Notes under the pieces: model-generated | Told to the model about the DNA's origin: nothing | Databases searched by the model: none | Seen by the model: the letters and a program-made list of their open reading frames with translations, nothing else | From: Saprospiraceae bacterium | GTDB lineage: Bacteria > Bacteroidota > Bacteroidia > Chitinophagales > Saprospiraceae | Assembly (NCBI GenBank): GCA_013001805.1 | Contig: JABDLW010000534.1 | Location: 1-26,082 of the forward strand | DNA length: 26,082 nt | Reading direction: 5' to 3' | Position numbers and translations under genes: made by a program | Part shown: positions 1-8,048 of the stretch, one piece after another | Layout: each line of letters begins with the position of its first letter | Numbering within the stretch: position 1 is the stretch's first letter

Positions 1-47
1 CTACTATTGGACGGTAGCGAGGTATTAAAGGTTGTTTTCCCTTCGTT

Positions 48-68
48 ACAAACTAGGTTACAGTTTGT
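48..68. repeat. Small inverted repeat upstream of xer gene
   Basis: A perfect 7-bp inverted repeat (ACAAACT / AGTTTGT) encloses a 7-nt loop, 66 bp ahead of the recombinase start. No T-run follows on the plus strand, so it does not look like a standard terminator for an upstream gene. It could be a leader hairpin or operator, or chance. The rest of 1-134 is AT-rich, with no gene I can recognise. Confidence 0.3.
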
Positions 69-134
69 CAACTTAACATTCTTAGATATTAGTATTACTT
101 TTAATGCGTTTTTAAAAACTAAAAGGAATCGATT

Positions 135-1043
135 TTGCTTTGGAGTACGGCGATAAATGGTTTTAAACACTACATGTTATTGGAGCGTAGTATGTCTGCA
201 CATTCAGTAGATGCCTATCTCTCCGATGTCAGAAAGTTCGCTGATTTTCTGGTGGATGACTATCCGGATGTACTTCCAGAGAGGGTGCGGCTACATCACA
301 TTGAAGAGTTTTTGGGCTGGCTGCATGATTTAGGACTCGGAGCACGGACTCAGGCCAGAATTCTTTCCGGCATTCGCTCATTTTACCGATATCTCATAGA
401 AGAAGATGAAGTTTCCAGCGACCCTACCGCCCTGATCGAAGGACCAAAAATAGGACGAAAAATGCCAGAAGTACTGTCCTATGCAGAAATCGAAAAGACC
501 CTAAATGCAATCGATCTGAGTAAACCCCAGGGCACGCGTAATAGAGCTATAATCGAAACACTCTATGCCTGTGGATTGCGGGTAACCGAACTCGTGGGCC
601 TAAAGATCTCCAATCTATTTCTGGATATCGGCTTCGTCAAAGTCATTGGCAAGAATGATAAAGAGCGAATCGTCCCCATCGGAGAATCTGCCATAAAGCA
701 CATCAAGCTCTATATAGAGAATGACCGGGTACGATTACCATCAATAGACGCCTATGCCAGTGATATCCTCTTTTTAAATCGCCGCGGAGCACCACTGAGC
801 CGGGTGATGATTTTTAATATTGTTAAGGAGGCAGTACGAAACGCCGGTATTGGAAAATCAATTAGTCCACATACCTTCAGACACTCTTTTGCGACACACC
901 TTGTAGAGGGAGGTGCTGATTTGCGTGCGGTTCAGGAAATGCTGGGGCATGAGTCTATAGTCACAACAGAAATTTACACTCATCTGGATATCAACTATTT
1001 GCGAGATACCATTCTGAGTTTTCATCCCTTAAATAATTCTTAA
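135..1043 (+). CDS. xerD: Site-specific tyrosine recombinase, XerC/XerD family
   Basis: This is a cytoplasmic tyrosine recombinase of the XerC/XerD type, which resolves chromosome dimers at dif sites together with FtsK. At 302 aa it has the usual Xer length. Residues about 5-90 form the SAM-like core-binding domain and about 110-295 the catalytic domain. All catalytic residues can be placed: R149 in CGLRVTEL, K173 in the beta-hairpin, H246 and R249 in HTFRHSFATH, H272 in LGHES and nucleophile Y281 in IYTHLD. The start is TTG, with AAAAGG (121-126) eight bases upstream; the next ATG would be codon 14 and would cut into the N-terminal domain. The 22-bp gap to the lipoprotein gene suggests co-transcription. 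XerC and XerD are hard to tell apart without alignment, and Bacteroidota also carry integrase paralogues, so the symbol is less certain than the family. Confidence 0.9.
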   Translation: MLWSTAINGFKHYMLLERSMSAHSVDAYLSDVRKFADFLVDDYPDVLPERVRLHHIEEFLGWLHDLGLGARTQARILSGIRSFYRYLIEEDEVSSDPTALIEGPKIGRKMPEVLSYAEIEKTLNAIDLSKPQGTRNRAIIETLYACGLRVTELVGLKISNLFLDIGFVKVIGKNDKERIVPIGESAIKHIKLYIENDRVRLPSIDAYASDILFLNRRGAPLSRVMIFNIVKEAVRNAGIGKSISPHTFRHSFATHLVEGGADLRAVQEMLGHESIVTTEIYTHLDINYLRDTILSFHPLNNS

Positions 1044-1045
1044 GT

Positions 1046-1052
1046 AAGGAGG
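1046..1052 (+). promoter_or_regulatory. Strong Shine-Dalgarno site for the lipoprotein gene
   Basis: AAGGAGG lies 13 bases before the ATG at 1066, just after the recombinase stop codon. Strong SD sites are rare in this window, as is usual for Bacteroidota. The spacing is somewhat long. It is longer still for the ATG at 1084, so it favours 1066 as the start. Confidence 0.5.
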
Positions 1053-1065
1053 ACTTACCAACTTA

Positions 1066-2676
1066 ATGAATAAATTTGCGGCCATGCGATTTGGCCAATT
1101 CTGCTTGGGACTCATAACGGTTGCCTTTTTCTTCCAGTGTGCAAGTAAGGCCACTCCGCCCGGGGGGCCAAAGGATGAGACTCCACCCGCTATCGTACAA
1201 GAGAAAAGTACCACAAACGAGCAAACACTTTTCAAAGAGCGATCTTTTATCGTTACCCTCAATGAATGGGTGAAACTGGAGGATGTGCAAAGTCAAGTAT
1301 TGATATCACCACCTTTGGAAAGAAGGCCTGAAATCAAAATTAAGGGTAAATCTGTGGTCTTCAAATTTCATGAAGATGAGGTGCTTAAGGAAGGTGCTAC
1401 ATACACCGTTAATTTTGGTGATGCCATTCAGGATATTACCGAAAATAATCCATTGAAGAATTTCAGTTTCGTTTTTTCAACCGGAAGTGTAATTGACTCG
1501 CTTTCGATAAATGGCAACGTCATTGATGCATATACGGCAGAGCCGGTAGAAGATGCTACGGTAATGGTCTATGAGTCCCTGGAGGACTCAATTCCGTTGC
1601 AAGAAAAACCTCTCTATGCAACAAAATCTGATGAGGAGGGAGCCTTTGAAATAAGAAATATGAAAGCAGGTATTTTTAAGATTGTGGCTATCACAGATGA
1701 CAATCTGAATTATCTCCTTGATGGAGTGGAAAGGGTAGCCTTTTTGGACACCACGTTCCATCTTGATACTGCCGGCACTGCACCCATAAATCTGAGAATG
1801 TCACAGCCACTGGAACGACTATATCCTGACCGAAGAGATACTTCCGAGTGGAATAAGGCGGTTTTTACCTATAACCGGTATCCTTATGGTCTGTCGATTG
1901 ATTATGCTGACCCCGACCAGACTCTCTTCTACGATCTTTTGAATAATACACTCAGTGTTTGGTATTATGATGAAAACAGGCGTGAGTGGCCACTTTATTT
2001 TAGTACAGGCGAAGTTCTTGATACCTTTGTATTAAATTACAATGCGCCTAATCAGAAACAAACAAAGCCAAAGGAATTGAGCCGTTTGAAAAATAGTGGA
2101 TTTCCTTCCGATCCATTCTACCACTGTTTCGATCGTCCAATTCTATCTTTTGATACGTCATTTATACAAATCTTAGAAGGAAGTACTGCAAAAAAAGCAG
2201 TAAATGCTGAAATTTTCATCATCGATAGTTTGCCGCTCTGTCTGCAGTTTGCATATCAGTGGCAGCCCGACAGTACCTACGAATTGATTCTTCTGCCTGG
2301 TTCTTTGACTGACTTGTATGATTTGACCAATGATACAATATCACAGAGATTTCCCATAGGAAATGTGGAGCGGTTTGGCAGTATTATTATGAAGATTGAA
2401 GGATTAAGTAATGATCAGTCATACCTGATACAATTAGGAATCAAAGACAAACCGGAGTATATCTTCTCAGTTGATTCAACGACTACGTTTGAGCGCACCA
2501 TAACAAAGTTGAAGCCCGCGACCTATGACCTGCGCATTGTCGAAGATAGAAATCGCAATGGCCGGTGGGACCCGGGTGATCTTTTACTGAACCGGCAGCC
2601 GGAAGTTACACGCAAATACGAAATCGAGCAATTGCGGGCAAATTGGGATGTGGATGTAAATGTAAAAATGGAGTGA
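1066..2676 (+). CDS. Lipoprotein with SbsA Ig-like (Big_5) N-terminal domain
   Basis: Predicted envelope lipoprotein of 536 aa. The signal peptide runs through a hydrophobic stretch to a lipobox-like FFFQC, with C25 as the lipidated cysteine. The segment after it, rich in PP, GGPKD and PP, is typical of a Bacteroidota family that carries an SbsA-type Ig-like domain (Big_5). That domain fits residues about 38-140, ending in FSFVFSTG. Residues about 145-225 (GNVIDAYTAEPVEDATV, then EEGAFEIRNMKAG) resemble a carboxypeptidase-regulatory-like beta sandwich. The C-terminus has an acidic EDRNRNGRWDPGD stretch that could bind calcium. The gene sits 22 bp after the recombinase gene and 3 bp before lptB, so it is very likely co-transcribed with lptB. 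The cellular role is unknown; a link to LPS export is suggested only by position. ATG at 1084 is an alternative start. Confidence 0.8.
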   Translation: MNKFAAMRFGQFCLGLITVAFFFQCASKATPPGGPKDETPPAIVQEKSTTNEQTLFKERSFIVTLNEWVKLEDVQSQVLISPPLERRPEIKIKGKSVVFKFHEDEVLKEGATYTVNFGDAIQDITENNPLKNFSFVFSTGSVIDSLSINGNVIDAYTAEPVEDATVMVYESLEDSIPLQEKPLYATKSDEEGAFEIRNMKAGIFKIVAITDDNLNYLLDGVERVAFLDTTFHLDTAGTAPINLRMSQPLERLYPDRRDTSEWNKAVFTYNRYPYGLSIDYADPDQTLFYDLLNNTLSVWYYDENRREWPLYFSTGEVLDTFVLNYNAPNQKQTKPKELSRLKNSGFPSDPFYHCFDRPILSFDTSFIQILEGSTAKKAVNAEIFIIDSLPLCLQFAYQWQPDSTYELILLPGSLTDLYDLTNDTISQRFPIGNVERFGSIIMKIEGLSNDQSYLIQLGIKDKPEYIFSVDSTTTFERTITKLKPATYDLRIVEDRNRNGRWDPGDLLLNRQPEVTRKYEIEQLRANWDVDVNVKME

Positions 2677-2679
2677 ACA

Positions 2680-3414
2680 ATGAAGTTAAGGGGAGAGAAT
2701 CTCGAGAAAGTTTATGGCAGACGCACGGTGGTTTCACAGGTTAGCTTGGATGTGAACCAGGGAGAAATCGTGGGATTATTAGGACCGAACGGAGCAGGGA
2801 AAACAACCACTTTCTACATGATGGTAGGATTTATAAGGCCTAATGCAGGTAAAGTCTATTTAGAAAACGAAGAAATTACCGACTTACCGATGTATAAGCG
2901 GGCCCAGTCAGGAATCGGCTATCTGCCCCAGGAACCCAGTGTTTTCAGGAAATTAAGTGTCGAAGACAATATTATGGCCATCCTGGAAATGATGGATCTC
3001 ACACATCAGGAACAGGTTGACAAGCGAGAATCACTAATCATAGAATTTGGTCTGGAAAAGGTACGCAAGAACAATGGTGATACACTTTCCGGAGGCGAAA
3101 GGAGACGAACCGAAATTGCACGGGCTTTGGCTTCCGATCCTAAGTTCATTTTACTTGATGAGCCATTTGCGGGTATTGACCCCATTGCTGTAGAGGATAT
3201 CCAATCTATTGTAGCGAAACTACGTACCAAAAACATTGGAATTCTGATTACCGACCACAATGTGCAAGAAACTCTTTCTATCACGGACCGGGCTTATCTT
3301 ATGTTTGAAGGCAAGATCCTGCGAGATGGCACCGCCGAAGAGTTGGCCGCTGACGAACTGGTACGCAAAGTGTACCTGGGTAAGAATTTTGAGTTGAAAA
3401 AGAAGTTACTCTGA
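2680..3414 (+). CDS. lptB: LPS export ABC transporter ATP-binding protein LptB
   Basis: This is the cytoplasmic ATPase of the Lpt machine (LptB2FG), which extracts LPS from the inner membrane and drives it to the outer membrane. At 244 aa it matches the normal LptB length. Walker A is GPNGAGKT (35-42), the Q-loop glutamine is Q84 in GYLPQEPSVF, the signature is LSGGE (136-140), Walker B is ILLDE (157-161), and the H-loop histidine is H193 in ITDHNV. GYLPQEPSVFRKLSVEDNI and the DEPFAGIDPIAV context are characteristic of LptB rather than of a general ABC ATPase. The ATG lies 3 bp after the upstream stop, with GGAG at 2670-2673 as SD, so translation is probably coupled. It converges on the PorP-like gene with only 22 bp between stops. 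No lptC, lptA or lptF/G is visible here. Confidence 0.95.
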   Translation: MKLRGENLEKVYGRRTVVSQVSLDVNQGEIVGLLGPNGAGKTTTFYMMVGFIRPNAGKVYLENEEITDLPMYKRAQSGIGYLPQEPSVFRKLSVEDNIMAILEMMDLTHQEQVDKRESLIIEFGLEKVRKNNGDTLSGGERRRTEIARALASDPKFILLDEPFAGIDPIAVEDIQSIVAKLRTKNIGILITDHNVQETLSITDRAYLMFEGKILRDGTAEELAADELVRKVYLGKNFELKKKLL

Positions 3415-3436
3415 TTTTCCCAATAAGCCTATATTA

Positions 3437-4372
3437 TCATTCGTCTTCGAGCTTGTTCTTTCTTGTTCCAAAGGTAAATTGGACACTGACTTCATGAGCC
3501 CCACTATGATAAGCCTGAGATGCTTGAAATGAGGTCGTGTAACTATAGTATAAATCAAAATTTGTCAATGCGGCACCAAGTAATATGGCGAAGCGATCTC
3601 CGCCGCCCAATGTGTAGGTGAGTCCGCCTATCAGTTGGTCTTCAAAAAAGTAGACTTTACCGTTGAAGTCAACCATAAAAGGGCTATTCCGCAAGTTTTT
3701 CACCATAATCGAAGGCTCCACATAAAAATTATTGTCTTCCACAGCCCATTTATATCCAACGTAGGCAAGAAAGTGCTTGAGAAAACCGGATGTGGTCTCA
3801 TTTTCTACCAGAGATTCCTTATTTACCCGCGCTCGAATCAGATTAGGTGCTGCCAAACCAAAGTAGAACTCCTCCGTTTTTCCGTGGACACCAAATGCAG
3901 CATCAAACAACTTCAGCCCGCTAGTTGCATCGATGAGGAAAGGATCCTGACGATCAATAGCCGGGTCCAGTAGCGCAACTCCTTTAAGTCTGCTTTGTTC
4001 AAATGTCGTTGATAAGCCCAGAGAGAGATCTAGATTACTTAAAATGAATTTGTAAGCATAAGAGAGTTGGGTCCGGTTGCGTACCAATGAGCCAGCATTA
4101 TCACTGCTCAGCAACGCGCCCAAACCTATGCGTTCGCTGACCGGACCATTATAACTGGCAGTTACTGTCTTTGGTGCACCGGGCCAGGAAGACAATTGAT
4201 TGTTGTAATTAAATAATAAATTGTGATGATCCTGAAAACCGGTATAGCCGGGATTCACCAGAATGGGATTTAGCAGATAATGCCGGTAAAACCCTTCGTC
4301 TTGTGCCCAGGCATTTGAAAGATAGGCTCCTGCAATAATTATGATTAGTATAAGTCTTTTCATGGGTATCAT
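3437..4372 (-). CDS. PorP/SprF family type IX secretion system membrane protein
   Basis: Outer-membrane beta-barrel protein of the PorP/SprF family, 311 aa. The signal peptide is MKRLILIIIIAGAYLSNAWA, with cleavage likely before Q24. The family hallmark follows directly: FYRHYLLNPILVNPGYTG (about residues 28-45), then alternating beta-strand sequence. In Flavobacterium johnsoniae, SprF is needed for secretion of the adhesin SprB, and many PorP/SprF-like genes sit directly downstream of an adhesin with a CHU_C (type B) tail. The same layout is present here: the gene lies 39 bp downstream of the large adhesin on the same strand, so I infer it is the dedicated outer-membrane partner of that adhesin. 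The first ATG is at 4372; a start three codons later at 4363 gives a cleaner signal peptide. It converges with lptB. Confidence 0.88.
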   Translation of the reverse strand: MIPMKRLILIIIIAGAYLSNAWAQDEGFYRHYLLNPILVNPGYTGFQDHHNLLFNYNNQLSSWPGAPKTVTASYNGPVSERIGLGALLSSDNAGSLVRNRTQLSYAYKFILSNLDLSLGLSTTFEQSRLKGVALLDPAIDRQDPFLIDATSGLKLFDAAFGVHGKTEEFYFGLAAPNLIRARVNKESLVENETTSGFLKHFLAYVGYKWAVEDNNFYVEPSIMVKNLRNSPFMVDFNGKVYFFEDQLIGGLTYTLGGGDRFAILLGAALTNFDLYYSYTTSFQASQAYHSGAHEVSVQFTFGTRKNKLEDE

Positions 4373-4411
4373 TTCTTTATTGATATTTGGTAGGGGTAGT
4401 TTTTCAAAAGG

Positions 4412-6994
4412 TCAGTTGAGGGTACGAAGAATGGTGACGTGGCCGAGATTTTGTTCCAGGATTCCATTTCTCCTGACCCGAATCACCCAATAATAAGCGC
4501 CATCCGGAAGTTCCTCCCCATTGGTATCGATCCCCATCCAATCATTATTATAATTTGTAGCCTCAAAAACCAATTCGCCGTGACGGTTGTATACCTCAAG
4601 TTCATTATCGGTTCCTTCGACACAGGCGAAATTCAAAAAGTCATTACGTGCATCGCCATTAGGTGACATGATCGGTACCGATGTAAAGCATTCCCGGTCG
4701 CTTTCATCTACATCACCAATTCCTGATGCCTGACAGCCATTAGCATCTGTAACAATCACATTATAACTGCCCCGGGGAAGATTGATGATTACCCTGGTTC
4801 GGGGAGATCCCGGTGCTGTCCAACTGTAGGTGTAAGGGGCCGTACCACCATTTACTACAGCAGTGGCAGTACCTTCAACATCATTCGGGGATGGCGTTGT
4901 ATTTACGGTCACTACCATTTGTCCCGGTTCGGTGACTTCGCCAGTGGCGGACACCGTAGCTCCAGTCGCATCGGTTATGGTTACAGAATAGTTGCCCGGC
5001 TCGAGATCACCAATGATGTTACCTGTTTCACCAGCTTTGCTCCATGCGTAAGTAAACGGGGAAGACCCTCCACTTACTACTGCGGTTATTTGACCATCAT
5101 TTTCTCCAAAGCAACTGATACCTACACCATTGTAATCTTTTATATTAAGGCTGACTGCAAATTCTCCCCCTCCCACAGCAAATCCACTTTCGAGTGTACA
5201 ACCATTGGCTTCGGTAATGGTCACCTGATAAGTCCCTCCGGCCAGGCCGGCAATATCTCTGGTCGTTGCACCATTACTCCAGGCAAAAGTTAGGGGTGTG
5301 GCTCCACCCGATAAACTCAATGCGATCGATCCGTTACTGCCATCGGTAGCATCAACAATGGTTGCATCATTGATAGTCACTCCTGCCGGATCACCCACTA
5401 TTACTTCTTTGTTGAATTGTACATTTAATGCATCTGTTGCTACCACCACATAGGTGCCGGCAGTAATATTCGTAAGGTCTTCTGAAGTGCCTGCCGCAGC
5501 TCCATCTTTGGTCCAAACATATGTGTAGGGAGCAGTTCCTGCATTGACCGTAATATTTATAGCTCCATCTGAACCACCCCGACAAGTGGGAGTTGTGATA
5601 TTGCAGGAGATGTCGGCGTTATCGTTTCCCACTTGCACATTTCCATCACATTGGTGAAAATCAATAGCAGCACTTTCCGAGCTTACTTCCCTCGCGGTGA
5701 GATCGTCCGTAAAAACGACGGAAGAGTTCTGACCATCCGTACCAATCACATCAAAGCAAATCTCAAATATCTTAGTACCGTCGGCAAGAGTTACACCATC
5801 GGTGTCAGGGTCAAACCAGGCTAGCGAGGCTTTTCCGGCTGCTCCCTGATCCAGGTTGAAAGTACCTTCTGTCAACCCGGAAAGATTAAGGCCACCAATT
5901 TGCGGATTGCTTAATATCGCGGGATCCCATTCGATGGTGGTAGATAATGTAGTGATGAGAGTAAAACCCTTTACATTAAAATCAACACAGACTTGCGCAC
6001 CCGGATCCGCATTTTCACTAGATGCCGATAATGCAAAACCCGGTTCGTCACAAGTACCTCCCCCGGGATCACCTTCAATCGTAACGGTTCCATCCTTCTT
6101 GGTGAATGTTACTCTCATATCATCACCATCGATTACCTCTATGGCTACGGGATCGTTGGTAAATTGGACACTGCGGCTGCCATTGCTGCCGATGATGTCA
6201 AAGCAAACTTGAAAAATCCGGCTGCCATTAGCTAAGGTAATGCCCGAACTCGAAGGGTCCAGCCATTGCAAACCCAATTTTCCTTCACCCGTGTTATCGG
6301 CATTGAAAGATCCCTCAGTGAGGCCACTTAAATCAAAAGCTCCTACACCAGTGTAGCTTAGAAATGTCGGATCCCAATTGAGACTAAACTGCATACCGCT
6401 GATGTTGTCAAATCCCTGCACGCTTACTTCAACGCAAATATTTTCACCCATTGCCCCCATCTCATCCGATCCAATAAGGCGAATGCTGGCTCCACCTCCA
6501 GTGCCCGAAGCAGTGAAAACACCACCATTAACCTGTAGTCCCACATTATTTTCTCCTGAATCTATAATTTCTATTTTTCTCGGTTCGTCAACAATGGTAA
6601 CTGTTGTGGTGGAGCCGGCGCCACCCACAATATTAAAATTGATGGTGAAAATGATCGAACCATCCGGTAGGGTATTGGGATTAGCTCCAGTGTCAAACCA
6701 ACTGACGATGATGTTGCCATCATTTGTCCATTTAGCGTCAGTATTCAGTGCACCTGCATCAAAATCGCGAATGCCGCTGGTGATATTATCAAGTGAACTA
6801 AAACTTAATATATTGGGATCCCACTGAATGGAAAACTGCATCCCTACTATGTCTGTGAAATCACGCACTTTGAAATTGACCGAAACAACACCTCCTGGAT
6901 CCCCCGTGGTATTGTCGATATCAAATTTCGGCTGCGCAAACAAAGTTCCTGCGAAACAAGTAGCAAGTACTGCAATTAGATAAAGTTTCTTCAT
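4412..6994 (-). CDS. T9SS-secreted adhesin: cohesin-like domains, SprB repeats, CHU_C tail
   Basis: Large surface protein of 860 aa. The signal peptide is about residues 1-20 (LIAVLATCFAGTLFA, cut before Q21). Three cohesin-like domains follow at about 24-160, 170-306 and 318-455. Each begins with a GxVVSVNF/GENICVEV-type strand and carries the MQFSIQWDP or TTIEWDP motif; the second and third share a near-identical DLSGLTEGSFN element. Four SprB-type repeats come next (about 462-535, 540-610, 615-690 and 692-762), each with APYTYxW and a GTYxVxxTDANGC-like end. Residues about 769-857 are a gliding-motility-associated CHU_C domain (MSPNGDARNDFL, VYNRHGELVFE, DGAYYWVI), a type B T9SS sorting signal. 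It is probably exported by T9SS and held on the cell surface with help from the PorP/SprF-like protein encoded 39 bp downstream. The ligand is unknown. No dockerin-type partner is recognisable in the window. Confidence 0.88.
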   Translation of the reverse strand: MKKLYLIAVLATCFAGTLFAQPKFDIDNTTGDPGGVVSVNFKVRDFTDIVGMQFSIQWDPNILSFSSLDNITSGIRDFDAGALNTDAKWTNDGNIIVSWFDTGANPNTLPDGSIIFTINFNIVGGAGSTTTVTIVDEPRKIEIIDSGENNVGLQVNGGVFTASGTGGGASIRLIGSDEMGAMGENICVEVSVQGFDNISGMQFSLNWDPTFLSYTGVGAFDLSGLTEGSFNADNTGEGKLGLQWLDPSSSGITLANGSRIFQVCFDIIGSNGSRSVQFTNDPVAIEVIDGDDMRVTFTKKDGTVTIEGDPGGGTCDEPGFALSASSENADPGAQVCVDFNVKGFTLITTLSTTIEWDPAILSNPQIGGLNLSGLTEGTFNLDQGAAGKASLAWFDPDTDGVTLADGTKIFEICFDVIGTDGQNSSVVFTDDLTAREVSSESAAIDFHQCDGNVQVGNDNADISCNITTPTCRGGSDGAINITVNAGTAPYTYVWTKDGAAAGTSEDLTNITAGTYVVVATDALNVQFNKEVIVGDPAGVTINDATIVDATDGSNGSIALSLSGGATPLTFAWSNGATTRDIAGLAGGTYQVTITEANGCTLESGFAVGGGEFAVSLNIKDYNGVGISCFGENDGQITAVVSGGSSPFTYAWSKAGETGNIIGDLEPGNYSVTITDATGATVSATGEVTEPGQMVVTVNTTPSPNDVEGTATAVVNGGTAPYTYSWTAPGSPRTRVIINLPRGSYNVIVTDANGCQASGIGDVDESDRECFTSVPIMSPNGDARNDFLNFACVEGTDNELEVYNRHGELVFEATNYNNDWMGIDTNGEELPDGAYYWVIRVRRNGILEQNLGHVTILRTLN

Positions 6995-7056
6995 AGCTCT
7001 TGATTTTGGGTTCCAAGACCCTTCATTTTTAGTTTTTTACGGTTTTCCGTTATTCG

Positions 7057-7728
7057 CTAAATACTTAGACTCTGTGCGGCTTTGACGAGGCTGACCGTAT
7101 TACTTACTCCGAGTTTTCGCATTATGTTTTTGCGATGTACACTGACGGTCTGGTCGCTGATGAACAACTTCCGGGCAATTTCCTTGTTGCTGAACGCCTG
7201 AGTTATCAGTGTTAATATCTGGTGTTCTCTCTTTGTAAGATCACTTAGCATCGAATATGAATCCATTTGACGATTTCGGCGATGCGCAAATCTACTACGC
7301 TCCTTTCTTTCTATGTTTCTAGCTGTGACCTGAACGCCTTTACCCATGAAAGTATTATTCTGCATCACCGATTGTATGCCGATCCGGAGCCCTTCCAATG
7401 GCGAACCTTTGAGTACATATCCGTCTGCGCCATTTAGAAATGCTGTTTTCACAAATTTCTCATCGGAATAACCCGACAAGATCATGATTCGCACTCCCGG
7501 TGATTGGGCTTTGATCGGCTGGATTAGATCCAAACCATTTACGGCTCCCAGGTTCAAGTCAAGGAACACTATATGAACCTTTCTCTTTGAGAACCACTTA
7601 TTGATGTCAGACCCATCCTTTGAAATATGCAGAATCTCGATCTTTGGATCATCGACTTTTTCAAGTAGAGATACAAGTCCCTGAGCAAAGAGCTGGTGGT
7701 CATCGACTATGATAGCATTTATACGCAT
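7057..7728 (-). CDS. NarL/FixJ (LuxR-HTH) response regulator
   Basis: Two-component response regulator of 223 aa that should bind DNA. The receiver domain covers about residues 1-122, with the acidic pair D9-D10, phospho-acceptor D57 in VFLDLNLG, switch S85 in ILSGYSDE and K107 in YVLKGSP. A basic linker (about 139-155, rich in R and K) leads to a LuxR-type helix-turn-helix (about 162-220), seen in LTKREHQILTLI, NKEIARKLFIS and VSVHRKNIMRKLG. No sensor kinase gene is visible, so it is an orphan within the window. Its stop is 62 bp upstream of the adhesin gene on the same strand, so it may control that gene or be co-transcribed with it. The ATG at 7728 starts directly with the conserved receiver strand INAIIVDDH, which supports the start. 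Confidence 0.92.
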   Translation of the reverse strand: MRINAIIVDDHQLFAQGLVSLLEKVDDPKIEILHISKDGSDINKWFSKRKVHIVFLDLNLGAVNGLDLIQPIKAQSPGVRIMILSGYSDEKFVKTAFLNGADGYVLKGSPLEGLRIGIQSVMQNNTFMGKGVQVTARNIERKERSRFAHRRNRQMDSYSMLSDLTKREHQILTLITQAFSNKEIARKLFISDQTVSVHRKNIMRKLGVSNTVSLVKAAQSLSI

Positions 7729-8048
7729 TCTCCGGAAATTAGGACGAATTTCAAAAAAGTTTTAGATAACACATTAAAACTTACAGCAATTTGAATGCCA
7801 TATTTACATCTTATTGAAGAATAATGTAATATTTAACAGTATATCAGTCACTTAGAAGCATATTATAATCAAACATGATGTCTATACGCTCTTCTCGATT
7901 ATGAAGCTTTCTTCAAGTCGCACCTATTATTAGATAATGATAGATGATATCTGGGAGCAATGACGCTGATGCCATTTCTTTTAGGGAGAAAACTCATCCC
8001 CTTCATCCTAATCAAGAGAAATCTATCGTTCTTCAAGCAAGATTTTAG
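7729..8048. other. Divergent intergenic region, 320 bp, no gene seen
   Basis: AT-rich spacer between the divergent response-regulator gene and the outer-membrane barrel gene. It should hold promoters for both directions. I find no ORF of note and no perfect TAnnTTTG minus-7 box. CAAACATG at 7870-7877 is a 7-of-8 match for the minus strand. A short ATTAT-TAG-ATAAT repeat lies near 7926-7938. Nothing in it can be called with confidence. Confidence 0.5.

Noticed and set aside
1..156. Open plus-strand frame from the window's left edge to a stop at 154-156
   Set aside because: About 51 codons with no recognisable motif, rich in Phe, Ile and Leu as expected of AT-rich DNA, and overlapping the recombinase start. 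Not supportable as the end of a gene.
1029..1296. Overlapping minus-strand open frames opposite the lipoprotein start
   Set aside because: They are antisense to a clear signal peptide and lipobox, and neither has any recognisable feature.
5856..6827. Long plus-strand open frames opposite the adhesin gene
   Set aside because: They are antisense to the repeated cohesin-like coding sequence, rich in Pro, Ser and Thr from the complement of Gly/Asp/Thr codons, and have no family signs. They are composition shadows of the real gene.
7039..7050. ACGG-TTTT-CCGT hairpin after the response regulator gene, considered as a terminator
   Set aside because: The stem is only 4 bp, and on the minus strand, where it would have to act, it is followed by A residues rather than T residues.
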